A stretch of DNA of 64,000 nucleotides from Palsa-504 sp963839095 (GCA_963839095.1 CAWIUF010000005.1:124001-188000); one strand, 5' to 3'; counted from the stretch's first letter, positions 18,775 to 26,912 are shown. Notes: generated by a model not told the origin, from the sequence alone. Made by a program: numbers and translations.

Positions 18775-19350
18775 TCAGACCTTCGTGCGGTAGAAGTTCA
18801 GGTAGGAGCGCGACGGCGTCGGGCCGCGCTGGTCCTGGTACCGGGAACCGTACACGGACGAGCCGTACGGGTGCTCCGCGGGAGAACTGGTCCGGAACAG
18901 GCAGAGCTGGCCGATCTTCATGCCCGGCCACAGCTTGATCGGCAGGGTCGCCACGTTGGACAGCTCGAGCGTCACGTGGCCGGAGAAGCCGGGATCGATC
19001 CAGCCCGCGGTGGAGTGAGTGAGCAAGCCCAGCCGTCCCAGGCTGGACTTGCCCTCGAGGCGCCCCGCCACGTCGTCCGGGAGCGAGATCACCTCGAAGG
19101 TCGACGCCAGCACGAACTCCCCGGGATGCAGCACGAACGCCACTTCCGCGTCGGTCTCGATCAGCCGGGTCAGGTCTGGCTGCTCCACCGCGGGGTCGAT
19201 GTGCGGGTAGCGGTGGTTCTCGAAGACCCTGAAGTAGCGGTCCATCCGGACATCGATGCTGGACGGCTGGATCAGCTCGGGATCGTACGGGTCAAGCTTG
19301 ACCCGCCCGGACTCGATCTCGGCCTTGATGTCACGATCGGAGAGGAGCAC
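18775..19350 (-). CDS. dcd: dCTP deaminase
   Basis: A 191-residue trimeric enzyme of pyrimidine deoxynucleotide metabolism that deaminates dCTP to dUTP. Some actinobacterial forms also cleave to dUMP, and I cannot tell which applies here. Family motifs are visible: LIQPSSIDVRMDRYFRVF near residue 28, LEGKSSLGRLGLLTHSTAG with the catalytic-region Ser and Arg, and WIDPGFSGHVTLELSN containing the conserved Gly-Phe-x-Gly. The C-terminal segment YGSSVYGSRYQDQRGPTPSR closes the active site. The start is GTG 19350. The gene is monocistronic and divergent from the tRNA-Gly gene. Confidence 0.95.
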   Translation of the reverse strand: MLLSDRDIKAEIESGRVKLDPYDPELIQPSSIDVRMDRYFRVFENHRYPHIDPAVEQPDLTRLIETDAEVAFVLHPGEFVLASTFEVISLPDDVAGRLEGKSSLGRLGLLTHSTAGWIDPGFSGHVTLELSNVATLPIKLWPGMKIGQLCLFRTSSPAEHPYGSSVYGSRYQDQRGPTPSRSYLNFYRTKV

Positions 19351-19431
19351 CCTGGCAACCTACCGGTTCCGGTACGATGTCTGCGCGGACACGGCCCAGG
19401 CTGATGGTATGGTCATGCGGTGCGGTCGCAC

Positions 19432-19505
19432 GCGGGTGTAGTTCAATGGTAGAACGTCAGCTTCCCAAGCTGATAGTGCGGGTTCGATTCCCGTCACCCG
19501 CTCCA
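19432..19505 (+). tRNA. tRNA-Gly (anticodon CCC)
   Basis: Acceptor stem GCGGGTG (19432-19438) pairs with CACCCGC (19495-19501). The D arm contains GTTCAATGGTAGAAC. The anticodon stem TCAGC/GCTGA carries the loop TTCCCAA, so the anticodon is CCC, reading GGG. The T arm is CGGGTTCGATTCCCG. Discriminator T and an encoded CCA end the gene. No integrase or repeated 3' end was seen nearby. Confidence 0.95.
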
Positions 19506-19728
19506 CGGTAAAGTCTAGCTCGGAAGCAATTTTCGAACACTGGGCCATAATTCCTTGTGGAGCCGAGCAGCATCGTGGGCCATTAGCGTGCCATTAAGAG
19601 CCCATCAGTGGACTATCAGCTGTTCCGGCCTGCGATGCCAGTTCTGATCTCCAAGGCGCATAGAACGCTCGCAGGTCGGCTGCGGGCGGTCCGTCTTGGC
19701 GTGCTTTTTCGCCCTGGCAGGCACCTTG

Positions 19729-20046
19729 CTATTCAAGGTCGAGTACGGCACGGAGCGCGACGTTGATCTCCATGAGCTCGCCCGGGCTTAGGCGGCCCGC
19801 GAAGTCGCCGAGGCGCTGCGGGTCGACGGCAGTAGTCTGCTCGACCAGTACCCGGACATCCTGGCCGCGTAGCTCGATGGTGGGATGGATCATTGATCCG
19901 AAGGACTTGGTTGTCGTCGGGGCTACCAGCCAGGTCGAGAGGTGCTCGTAGGCGTTGGCCTGGACGACGACGGCGTAGCGCTCGCCTTGCTGCTCGTGTC
20001 CTTGAGCTGAGCGCGGTCTCTTGAGGCGGTAGACGTCACCACGCAC
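19729..20046 (-). CDS. MazF/PemK-family toxin
   Basis: A 105-residue type II toxin, probably a sequence-specific mRNA interferase. GTG 20046 starts VRGDVYRLKRPRSAQGHEQQ, containing the N-terminal strand and loop of the PemK/MazF fold. RYAVVVQANAYEHLSTWLVA and LVEQTTAVDPQRLGDFAGRL follow, the latter holding the family's D-x-x-R-L region. The longer frame reaches upstream to 20184 but runs through the antitoxin gene, so the GTG is preferred. It overlaps the antitoxin gene by 11 bases, implying coupled translation. Confidence 0.88.
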   Translation of the reverse strand: MRGDVYRLKRPRSAQGHEQQGERYAVVVQANAYEHLSTWLVAPTTTKSFGSMIHPTIELRGQDVRVLVEQTTAVDPQRLGDFAGRLSPGELMEINVALRAVLDLE

Positions 20047-20269
20047 GGAGTTCGTCCAGTTCTTCCCGGACCGCGCGGATCTCCGCCTGATATTCGGGGC
20101 TGGCTGCCAGTCGTGCGGCGTCGGCGCGCAAGTCTTCCTGGCGCTTGCTGTGCGCGGCGATTTCGAGGGCGTGCCGGATGGCATGGGTGGGGCTGGTGCC
20201 GTCAGCCGTGAGGATGGCGAGATTCTCGGTATCCTCAGCTGTCGGACGGAATGTAATCGGATCTGCCAT
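20036..20269 (-). CDS. Antitoxin of MazF-type pair
   Basis: 77 residues from ATG 20269 (MADPITFRPTAEDTENLAIL). The N-terminal part fits a short ribbon-helix-helix DNA-binding fold (TFRPTAEDTENLAI, then GTSPTHAIRHALEIAAHS). The rest is a charged helix (REELDELRAW at the end) likely to wrap the toxin. It lies upstream of and overlaps the toxin gene. A -10-like TATACT ends six bases before the ATG, so the transcript may be leaderless. Autoregulation is expected from the family. Confidence 0.82.
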   Translation of the reverse strand: MADPITFRPTAEDTENLAILTADGTSPTHAIRHALEIAAHSKRQEDLRADAARLAASPEYQAEIRAVREELDELRAW

Positions 20270-20275
20270 ACAATA

Positions 20276-20281
20276 AGTATA
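20276..20281 (-). promoter_or_regulatory. -10 element of the toxin-antitoxin operon
   Basis: TATACT on the minus strand, with six bases to the antitoxin ATG. This places the transcription start at or very near the ATG and suggests leaderless translation. No convincing -35 hexamer is visible at normal spacing. Confidence 0.5.
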
Positions 20282-20502
20282 CATCTCCTGCCTAACGCTG
20301 GCGGAACCCATGCGCTGGGCGCGAAATCCCACCCTGCGGGCTCAGGGCATCACGCGCGGCAGGAACATGGCCGTGCTCGGGGGCGGTGAAGAAGTCGAGG
20401 TCCCTAGCGGGTCGCGCCGTGAGGCACTGCGTGAGCAGTGCTGGTCCGAGTCGGCCCTTCGATACGAAGCCCGTTCTCTGCCGAATAATCCTTATGTCTT
20501 CT

Positions 20503-20584
20503 TATCAAGGCGGCGCCTGCGGCGCCGCTGGCCCGGCGTCAGCGCCGGGCTCTGCCGTGAGCGGCCCGCCCGGCGCACGCCGGG
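20503..20584. repeat. Palindromic element, copy 1 (three hairpins)
   Basis: It begins with TATCAAGGCG and holds three consecutive perfect hairpins: 20510-20528 (8-bp stem, 3-base loop), 20531-20550 (8-bp stem, loop TCAG) and 20569-20584 (7-bp stem, loop CA). A related copy starts at 22329. The surrounding 420 bases (20270-20690) hold no gene I can support. It could be a REP- or MITE-like unit or a terminator cluster. Confidence 0.6.
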
Positions 20585-20690
20585 GCACCGCGGCCCGGCG
20601 ACATGGATCAACTCAGCTTAATGCCGGGCGGGCCAGAACTGCCGATAGCCGTCGTCCCACACACCCATCGTCCAGCTCGCAGGTAGCGCG

Positions 20691-21890
20691 TCAATGCCGA
20701 TCGCCTGGCTGGCTCCACATCGACACGTGAGCCGGCTCAAGAGCGGTATGGATGACACCGGTGAGGTCGGCCTGGACCGCGACCGCATCTACCGCGTCCT
20801 GGAGGCGGGCCGCGAACTCCGCCACCATTCGCTCGGCGTCATAGCGGGCCCGGTTGAACCGGCGATCCACAGTGTGCTGCACCCGCCGCCGGACCGGATT
20901 GAATAGCGCGGCCGCCACCAGGGTAGACGCGGCCACCGCCACCGAGCCGTGGACCTTGAACACCTGGGTGGACAGCAGCACCAGTCCGGCGTACACGCCG
21001 ACCAGCAGTCCGGTGACGATCGCGTAGGACAGGGTCCGGGAGATGAGCCGGTCGATCTCGTACAGCCGGTATCTCAGGATTGCCACCCCGATCGACACCG
21101 GCAGCGCGGCGACCCCGAACCAAAGGAGGCCGGAGAGCACGCTAAGCAGCGTCTTCGAGCCGCCTGAAGTGCTGACGGAATTCGCCAGGACCAGGCAGAT
21201 GATCGTGACGGCGGCCCCGCTGGCCAGCCACTTCAGCTGCTGGCGCCGGTCCCCGCTGCTGCGCCGCCAGCTCAGCGCCTGCCGGGCGATGAAGGCCAGC
21301 GTGAGCGCGACACCCCCCACGCTGAGCGGGCCCTGCACGACACCGAACCAGCCGGCTGGATGGTCGATGGCGGTCAGCCCTGCATCTGAGTCGACGCGGA
21401 TCGGCTGCGCGGCCAAGGCGCCGACGATGGCCGCGCAGGTCGCGAGGAGCAGGATCGTGAATTCCACGCCATACAGCCGCAAGGCTGCGCGCCAGAACCG
21501 GGACGACAGCCTGCCGTCGGGGAACAGCGCGACGGCGAATCCGAACAGGAGCAGGCTGGGACCCCAGAAGGAGGCCAGGGCCAATCCCGCCGGGGCCAGC
21601 GGCAGGTGATGGCCCTGCCGGTAGACCAGATACCCATAATCTCCACCGGCCGTGGACAGCAACATGAAGACGCCGACCACCAAGAACAGCCAGCCGATCG
21701 GGTTGCCCGGCTGGCGCCGGGTCACCAGCCAGCCTACTGCCGCACAAGGAACACCGATCGCCGCCGCGACCAGGGAGTTAAAAACCTGACCCGACACCAC
21801 GGTCACCGGGACCGCAGCAGCGAAGGACGCCACGACCAGGATGCCGAGCACTGCTCTCCAGGACCTCGCTGACCCCAGGCGGAAGCTCAT
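20691..21890 (-). CDS. Multi-pass membrane sensor-like protein without kinase domain
   Basis: 399 residues with about nine or ten hydrophobic helices. It includes the pattern VGWLVTRRQPGNPIGWLFL and LFPDGRLSSRFWRAALRLYG seen in the membrane input region of many actinobacterial histidine kinases. After the last helices comes the usual linker RRRVQHTVDRRFNRARYDAE. The protein then ends with about 60 residues and has no HisKA or HATPase motif. Such kinase-less relatives are common in actinobacteria. The ligand is unknown, and it has no partner regulator next to it. Confidence 0.75.
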   Translation of the reverse strand: MSFRLGSARSWRAVLGILVVASFAAAVPVTVVSGQVFNSLVAAAIGVPCAAVGWLVTRRQPGNPIGWLFLVVGVFMLLSTAGGDYGYLVYRQGHHLPLAPAGLALASFWGPSLLLFGFAVALFPDGRLSSRFWRAALRLYGVEFTILLLATCAAIVGALAAQPIRVDSDAGLTAIDHPAGWFGVVQGPLSVGGVALTLAFIARQALSWRRSSGDRRQQLKWLASGAAVTIICLVLANSVSTSGGSKTLLSVLSGLLWFGVAALPVSIGVAILRYRLYEIDRLISRTLSYAIVTGLLVGVYAGLVLLSTQVFKVHGSVAVAASTLVAAALFNPVRRRVQHTVDRRFNRARYDAERMVAEFAARLQDAVDAVAVQADLTGVIHTALEPAHVSMWSQPGDRH

Positions 21891-21934
21891 GAACCGAACC
21901 CTACGCGCGGAGCGTTAGGTAAACGTTACGGCTT

Positions 21935-22243
21935 ATGGCGGCAAGTGCAGAACCAAGGGCCAGTCGGCTGGATCTTCTGCAGCGGGCTGAGCACGAGTTC
22001 GACCCGATTCCCTTCGACGCAGATGCCGCCCGGGCTTATGGCCGGGTGACGGCAGCAGTGATCGCCGCGGGCCGGAAACCTCGCCGCAGGGCAGCGGACC
22101 TCATGATCGCCGCGACGGCGATCGTCGCCGAGCTCCCGCTGTATACGACAAATCCTGACGATTTCGTCGGACTCGATCACCTCGTGACAGTGATCCCGGT
22201 AACTAGGCCGGAAGTTCCGAACGAACGCCAGTCTGGCCAGTAA
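21935..22243 (+). pseudogene. C-terminal fragment of a PIN-domain (VapC-like) toxin
   Basis: The segment FDADAARAYGRVTAAVIAAG, then RRRAADLMIAATAIVAELPL and YTTNPDDFVGLD, matches the second half of VapC toxins. It includes the catalytic Asp in AADLMIA and the Asn/Asp in TTNPDDF. The N-terminal strand with the first catalytic Asp is absent, and the sequence upstream belongs to the divergent membrane gene. No antitoxin gene precedes it. It is therefore a 5'-truncated, presumably inactive remnant. Confidence 0.75.
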
Positions 22244-22328
22244 GCACGCCGCAAACGAGCAGACAGCGAGCCTTCCAAACACACGGTGCGAACTCGACGC
22301 CGCACGCTACCGAATTCGCCTTAATACC

Positions 22329-22374
22329 TATCAAGGCGACGGCGCTTCGTGCTGCCGCGCCCGGCTGCGCCGGG
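22329..22374. repeat. Palindromic element, copy 2
   Basis: It starts with the same TATCAAGGCG as the copy at 20503 and is followed by GC-rich imperfect and perfect palindromes. These include CCCGGC-TGC-GCCGGG at 22360-22374. It lies in the ~220-base gap between the PIN remnant and the acetyltransferase gene. Confidence 0.5.
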
Positions 22375-22463
22375 ACGGGCGTGCGACCCTGAGGGGCCGC
22401 CCCACCCTGCCCCATCCGGGTCATCGGACATGCCGATCGACTCGACGGCGTGCGGCCGCGAAA

Positions 22464-23096
22464 TCAGTAGCTCCGAGGTCCGTCCGCGCAGGCGATTCGT
22501 TCGTACGTGTCAGCGCCTAAGGCCGACGAGGCGGCGCCGGGCCGGTCAACACGGTAGATGTAATGCAGCGCATCATCAATCGGGTTGTCGGGCGACATCG
22601 GGCCTTCAGCGACCCGCTTCAAGCCAGCCTTCTCCAGCGCACGCCAGGAGGCAACATTGGCGGCCACCACGGCGACAAGCACCACGGGCGCATCAGAATA
22701 CGAGTTCCAGGTGTCCTCAACGGCCGCAGCGATCATGCGGGATCCGAGACCGCGACCGCGCAGCGCTGGGTCCGCGATGAGGTAGTCAAGCTCGACGGCG
22801 CCGGCTGGCACCTCGATAACTGCCGAGAATTCCGTGAGATCCTGGGGGTAGTCGTAAATCGCCGAGCGCTGCAGCAGGCCGATTGGCCGGCCGTCGAGGA
22901 GAACGAGGAGGTCTTCCCCCGGCTCCTCGCCTCGCGTACTCGCGCCGAAGTCGCGCTCGACCGCCTCAAGGGTTGTCTCATGATTCCACCACCGGGCGAC
23001 CTGGGGCTCTCGCAACCACTCGGCCAGCATGGGAAGGTCCCCGGCAGTCAACGGCCGCCACGACAAGAAACCATCGCTAATCCTATCCACCGTCAC
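22464..23096 (-). CDS. GNAT acetyltransferase, AAC(6')-like
   Basis: A 210-residue GNAT-fold enzyme. The N-terminal part, FLSWRPLTAGDLPMLAEWLR and then VARWWNHETTLEAV, resembles the AAC(6')/siderophore-type acetyltransferase branch. The acetyl-CoA binding motif is PALRGRGLGSRMIAAAVED near residue 130, and NVASWRALEKAGLKRV follows. The substrate is not determined. Aminoglycoside modification is possible from family resemblance, but many such proteins have other substrates. It is monocistronic. The last ~25 residues look like a low-conservation tail. Confidence 0.82.
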   Translation of the reverse strand: MTVDRISDGFLSWRPLTAGDLPMLAEWLREPQVARWWNHETTLEAVERDFGASTRGEEPGEDLLVLLDGRPIGLLQRSAIYDYPQDLTEFSAVIEVPAGAVELDYLIADPALRGRGLGSRMIAAAVEDTWNSYSDAPVVLVAVVAANVASWRALEKAGLKRVAEGPMSPDNPIDDALHYIYRVDRPGAASSALGADTYERIACADGPRSY

Positions 23097-23260
23097 AGCT
23101 TAGATCCCGGGCAGGGAATCGTCCTACGCGATGGTCCGCTGCCGCCGCCCCCCACTCGTGCACTCGGCGCAGGTCAGCGCCACCGCGTCCAGGGCGCTCC
23201 GCAGATCGGGGCCCGTCGTGCGCGAGATCCCGGACAAGCGTGCCCACCTGCCGCCCGCGG

Positions 23261-23914
23261 TCAATGCCGTTCTACGACACGTGCGTTACCCCACGCTACA
23301 GAAACGGCCCAGCCGGCCGTCGAAGATTGACCGGAGCCGAAGCATTCGAGTTGGAGGGTATGGACCCCTGTGACATTGATATCGATGGTTTCTGGCCTGA
23401 GGGCGCTGATGGTAAAGGTCCGGAGAGTGTGCCCGTCGCCAACTAGTATAATGCCCGCTTCGAAATGTGGCGGAAAATTGACCCCAAGCCCGATAGTAGC
23501 CTGGAACCGGCGAGCGTTATGCTCTAGCTTATATGCAGGAAAGGCAGTTGGATCGCCGACGTTACAATAAAACGAGATACTCTTGGGGTAAATCGATCCG
23601 TTTATCTTGACCGGACCTGGGCTCACCAGCTCGCCGAGCTTCCCGGAAGGTACCAGCTCTGAGAGATATGAGAACGAGGACGTCCTGGGAGTCTCCGGAA
23701 TCACCACGGGGGCGGACTTGCCAGCCGGGGAGCTTGCACTGGCCGAAATGGGTGGCACGGGCGAAGAGGCTGCTTTTGGCGGTGTACCAGAGTTGACAAG
23801 GATCAATGCTATTACTGCCAGCACCGCAGCTACGACGATTCCGATAATCGTCCCGAAGAGTGTCCGCCCTCGCCGCATAGGTCCTCCGACACCATCGTGC
23901 CTAAATCCAGGCAA
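23261..23914 (-). CDS. Membrane-anchored NPCBM-like protein
   Basis: 217 residues: a short basic N terminus, one helix (LFGTIIGIVVAAVLAVIALI), a Ser/Pro/Ala linker, then a beta-rich domain. That domain contains ELVSPGPVKINGSIYPKSIS, YKLEHNARRFQATIGLG and RTFTISALRPETIDINVTG. This is the pattern of the NPCBM/NEW2 carbohydrate-binding fold. It is probably displayed outside the membrane. An alternative start is ATG 23878 (MRRGRTLFG). The region is AT-richer than its surroundings. No catalytic domain is attached, so it may act in binding only. Confidence 0.7.
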   Translation of the reverse strand: MPGFRHDGVGGPMRRGRTLFGTIIGIVVAAVLAVIALILVNSGTPPKAASSPVPPISASASSPAGKSAPVVIPETPRTSSFSYLSELVPSGKLGELVSPGPVKINGSIYPKSISFYCNVGDPTAFPAYKLEHNARRFQATIGLGVNFPPHFEAGIILVGDGHTLRTFTISALRPETIDINVTGVHTLQLECFGSGQSSTAGWAVSVAWGNARVVERH

Positions 23915-24065
23915 TTCAGCATCTCACATGCCGCCGCCGATCAGGCCAGAGGTGCCTGTGACTAGCTTCGGCCGGGAGGCGCCCGCGTCGGTCGCATAGG
24001 ATCGCGATAAGCATGCGGTCGGAGGCGACGACCGTAGCCAGCGTTCTGACCCTTCAGGGGCGTCC

Positions 24066-24524
24066 ATGGGTAACCGGCAAGGCACGTTCGGCCGCCTGCG
24101 CCAGCTGGCCGCTCGCGTCCTGGTTGAGCCGGAGCCTCGGGCCCGGGGGCCCCAGCCGCTGTTCGCCCTGCCCGGTACCGGCGAGGCCTTGGCGGACGTG
24201 ATCCTCGACCACGACGCCCAGCCGCGGCTCGAGTGGCTCTCGGAAGCATCTCCCGGTCCGGGAGGCAGCAGGCAGCTCTTCCCGAGCGTGGCCCGGCCGG
24301 CCGACGGCGGCGAGCAGATCGAGATCCGCCTGCGCTCGCACCGGATCGGGACGCTGAGCGCCGCCGACAGCGCCGGTTTCCGGGGCTACCTGGATGAAGC
24401 CGGGGCCCAGGGGAGGCGGGTCGCAGCCATGGGGCTAGGCAACCAGGACACCGGCGGCGCCTGGGCGCTGCGCATCTACCTGCCACACCCCAGGCCCGGA
24501 CAGGATCAGCCGGCTGCCTCGTAA
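24066..24524 (+). CDS. Hypothetical protein
   Basis: 152 residues from an ATG preceded by CAGGGGCG. There is an arginine-rich start (MGNRQGTFGRLRQLAARVLV). A core follows with EALADVILDHDAQPRLEWLS, QIEIRLRSHRIGTLSAADSA and GAWALRIYLPHP. The core has alternating strands and helices. There is no signal peptide or membrane helix. The pattern of a short strand followed by RIGTLSAADS hints at a small ligand- or nucleic-acid-binding fold, but I cannot assign a family. Confidence 0.6.
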   Translation: MGNRQGTFGRLRQLAARVLVEPEPRARGPQPLFALPGTGEALADVILDHDAQPRLEWLSEASPGPGGSRQLFPSVARPADGGEQIEIRLRSHRIGTLSAADSAGFRGYLDEAGAQGRRVAAMGLGNQDTGGAWALRIYLPHPRPGQDQPAAS

Positions 24525-24525
24525 C

Positions 24526-24956
24526 CTAAGCTTCGGCCGCATCCCGGTCTGGTGGGCGGGCCGCGTCGGCCGGTGGCGTATGGCGGGTCTGGGTGGGGTC
24601 GATGAACACGTTCGGCTTCATCGGGAGCTTTTTCCGAAAGCCTGCGGCCGATCTCGTCAGCGAGATCCTCCGCTGAGGGACAGCAGGCCTTCGAAGACCG
24701 AGAACCCGGCTCCGGCGATGAAAATGCCAAACGCCGCCAGCAACGACCAGAAGTATCGTTCCTGACCATGACCGAACGGGTGGGCATCGTCAGCCGGTCG
24801 ATCCGCCTGGCGCAATGACGTCAGCAGGAATACTTGGTTGAGGGTGTCAGCGGCGGAGTGGGCGGCTTCGGCGAGCATGGCGCTGGACCCGCTGATGATC
24901 CCGGCCGCCAGCTTGGCTAGGCCGGCCACGATGTTCGCCACACCCGCGATGATCAC
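24526..24956 (-). pseudogene. Internally deleted cation diffusion facilitator
   Basis: The first ~95 residues match the N terminus of a CDF metal transporter (SSAMLAEAAHSAADTLNQVF, then HPFGHGQERYFWSLLAA). After FSVFEGLLSLSG the sequence jumps to the C-terminal end of the same family in other frames: AEDLADEIGRRLSEK, then, after a shift in an A5 run, MKPNVFIDPTQTRHTPPA. About 150-200 residues of the middle are missing, including most transmembrane helices. The gene is broken by an internal deletion plus a frameshift and cannot make a transporter. Confidence 0.8.
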
Positions 24957-24991
24957 GGTGCGACGAGTTTCGCTGTGCCCGTTCTGCCTGG

Positions 24992-25456
24992 TCAGCCGGC
25001 CTGATTCCCGGGCTGGTGCCAGCGCCCCTCCAGCCGCCGGGTCACTTCCGCGCGTGTTCTTTCCAGGTCGGCGCCCAGTTCCAGCAGTACGTGCGCGGCT
25101 ACGCCGTCGCCTTCCCGGATGAGGCCGAGCAGGATGTGCTCGGTTCCGATGTACAGGTCGTTGCGATCGCGGGATTCCCGGAGCGACAGCTCCAGCACCG
25201 TCTTCGCCTGCGCAGTGAAGCGGATGCGCCCGGACGGGGCCGCCAAGCCCCGGTCAACGGATTCCTCCACCCGCTGCCGGATGGCATCCAGGGCGATCCC
25301 CAGCGACTCCAGCACCTTGACCGCCAGGCCCTCGCTCACGCGGATGAGTCCCAGCAGGAGATGCTCGGTGCCCACGTAGTCGTGGTCCAGCCGCCTGGCC
25401 TCTTGCTGGGCCTCGACCACAACGAGCCTCGCCCGTTCGGTAAATCTCTCGAACAT
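24992..25456 (-). CDS. Stand-alone Clp N-terminal domain protein
   Basis: 154 residues from ATG 25456 (MFERFTERARLVVVEAQQEA). It consists of the two Clp_N repeats only (YVGTEHLLLGLIRVSEG near residue 30 and YIGTEHILLGLIREGDG near residue 100) and a short charged tail, with no AAA+ module. It is very similar in layout to the N-terminal 150 residues of the full ClpC in this window. In ClpC this domain binds adaptors and substrates, so the lone domain may act as an adaptor, decoy or inhibitor. It lies in the decayed accessory region, but its own frame is intact. Confidence 0.85.
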   Translation of the reverse strand: MFERFTERARLVVVEAQQEARRLDHDYVGTEHLLLGLIRVSEGLAVKVLESLGIALDAIRQRVEESVDRGLAAPSGRIRFTAQAKTVLELSLRESRDRNDLYIGTEHILLGLIREGDGVAAHVLLELGADLERTRAEVTRRLEGRWHQPGNQAG

Positions 25457-25556
25457 CTGCCGCTGCCGCCCGCATCGCCTGGTGCCGGCGGGATCCCCTG
25501 TCCCGCTGCCTGCTAAGCGTAGGTCGCCCTTAGCGGACGTCAACCCCGCCCGCGGA

Positions 25557-25802
25557 CTAGCTCTGGACCCGGTGCTGCAGGACGCTTCTCGTCCAGAGAA
25601 TCAGCACCGACCCGGCCAGCGGGAATACTCCCTCCCAGAGGCCGAACGAGAACATGACGACGCTCAGGCAGATATCGAAGATGGCGCAGGCCAGGCGCAC
25701 CTTCAGCCAGACGCCGGGGTTGCGGTATTCCCGCGACTTGACCAGAAAGCCGACCAGGGAGGATCGCGGGGAAGAGCCGTGCGGGCCATTCGGTGCATAC
25801 AT
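25557..25802 (-). CDS. Small two-helix membrane protein
   Basis: 81 residues from ATG 25802, chosen because GAGGAGA lies just upstream. There is a polar N terminus (MYAPNGPHGSSPRSS), then LVKSREYRNPGVWLKVRLAC leading into two hydrophobic helices (AIFDICLSVVMFSFGLWEG, then FPLAGSVLILWTRSVL). I do not recognise a family. It precedes the Clp_N-only gene on the same strand by about 100 bases and might be co-transcribed with it. Confidence 0.65.
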   Translation of the reverse strand: MYAPNGPHGSSPRSSLVGFLVKSREYRNPGVWLKVRLACAIFDICLSVVMFSFGLWEGVFPLAGSVLILWTRSVLQHRVQS

Positions 25803-25927
25803 GGGATTTCTCCTCTTTGCCGGTAGGCCGGCCATTCCGGTCACCTGTATTGATCCTCGCCGGATGTGAACGCGGGATCGATCGTGTGACCACCCGAACC
25901 GCAGGTACGGCTAGCACGGTCACCGAG

Positions 25928-26779
25928 TCAGGGCCGCCCGGTACCCGGCACCGAGACCGGCAGGGTCAGGATCTCCCCGGTGCGCGGCCCGCTGGTCAGC
26001 CGTCCGATGTTCGCGGGCACGCCGTCGGCCGCCCGCCATTCAGCGGTCATGATGAACAGGGTCCGCCGGTCCGGGCCGCCGAGCATCAGCGCGAACGGGG
26101 CCCGGTTCGCGGGCAGGTCGACGCGCTGCCGGACGTCGCCGCCGGGGGCGACGCGGACCACCGAGGACCCGCCGGCGGAGACCCAGACCGCGCCCTCCTC
26201 GTCGAGGCAGATGCCGTCCGGCCCGAGTCCGCCGGCGAAGACCCGGCGGCCGGACAGTCCTCCGTCCGGGTCGATGTCGAACGCGGTCAGGGTCCCGGCG
26301 AACGACTCGGAAATGATCAGCGTCCGGTTGTCGGGCGTGATGACCATCCCGTTGGGGAACTGGATGTCCCCGGCGACCTGGCGCAGCTGGCCGTCGGGCG
26401 TGACCAGCTTGATGTAGCCGGGCTCGGGTGGTGCTCCGGCGGTGAAGTTGAAGTCCGCGCCGTTGAGGTAGATGCGGCCGCGGCCGTCCACCACGATCTC
26501 GTTCGCGTGCTGCTCGGCGAGGATGGTCACCGACCCGTCGGGCTCCTGGCGCCGCAGCTTGTCCCCGGTGGTCAGCAGCCTGCCGTCGGGCAGCCAGTCG
26601 ATGGAATAGCCCATCGGGTGGCTATCGGGATCCCGGGTGACCATGACCTCGGCCTTGCCGTCGAGGCCGACCGCCATGACCTGGCGGTCGATCCAGTTGC
26701 AGAACCACAGGCGGTCCTCGTGCCACCGGGGGGACTCGGGAATTCCCAGGCCATCCAGCAGGACGTTCGGCTCGGACAT
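25928..26779 (-). CDS. SMP-30/gluconolactonase family protein
   Basis: 283 residues from ATG 26779 (MSEPNVLLDGLGIPESPRWH). A six-bladed beta-propeller lactonase fold is indicated by GLGIPESPRWHEDRLWFCNW, NEIVVDGRGRIYLNGADFN, FPNGMVITPDNRTLIISESF and GPDGICLDEEGAVWVSAGG. The metal-binding Glu of PESPRW and the Asn/Asp of FPNGM and GPDGI are present. The likely reaction is lactone hydrolysis in the cytosol. The substrate is unknown. It is divergent from the epimerase gene, sharing a ~130-base intergenic region. Confidence 0.88.
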   Translation of the reverse strand: MSEPNVLLDGLGIPESPRWHEDRLWFCNWIDRQVMAVGLDGKAEVMVTRDPDSHPMGYSIDWLPDGRLLTTGDKLRRQEPDGSVTILAEQHANEIVVDGRGRIYLNGADFNFTAGAPPEPGYIKLVTPDGQLRQVAGDIQFPNGMVITPDNRTLIISESFAGTLTAFDIDPDGGLSGRRVFAGGLGPDGICLDEEGAVWVSAGGSSVVRVAPGGDVRQRVDLPANRAPFALMLGGPDRRTLFIMTAEWRAADGVPANIGRLTSGPRTGEILTLPVSVPGTGRP

Positions 26780-26912
26780 CGGCCGCTCCTCTCTACACGG
26801 GCTTTCCCCTCCACACGAACGGCATCCCGCCCGATCGACACCGCCCGTCAGCAAGCTGTCAGCAAAAGCCGGCCTGCGGGCGGTGAGCCGGAGCCAGTAC
26901 ACTCCCGCTCTT

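Noticed and set aside
19432..19505. tRNA-Gly as an att site of an integrated element
   Set aside because: Accessory genes lie around it, but I found no integrase in the window and no second copy of the tRNA 3' end.
23120..23260. A possible gene end on the minus strand (IDRGRQVGTLVRDLA, then LRSALDAVALTCAECTSG)
   Set aside because: It looks coding in two frames over about 140 bases but has no start and no recognisable family, so I did not list it as a feature.
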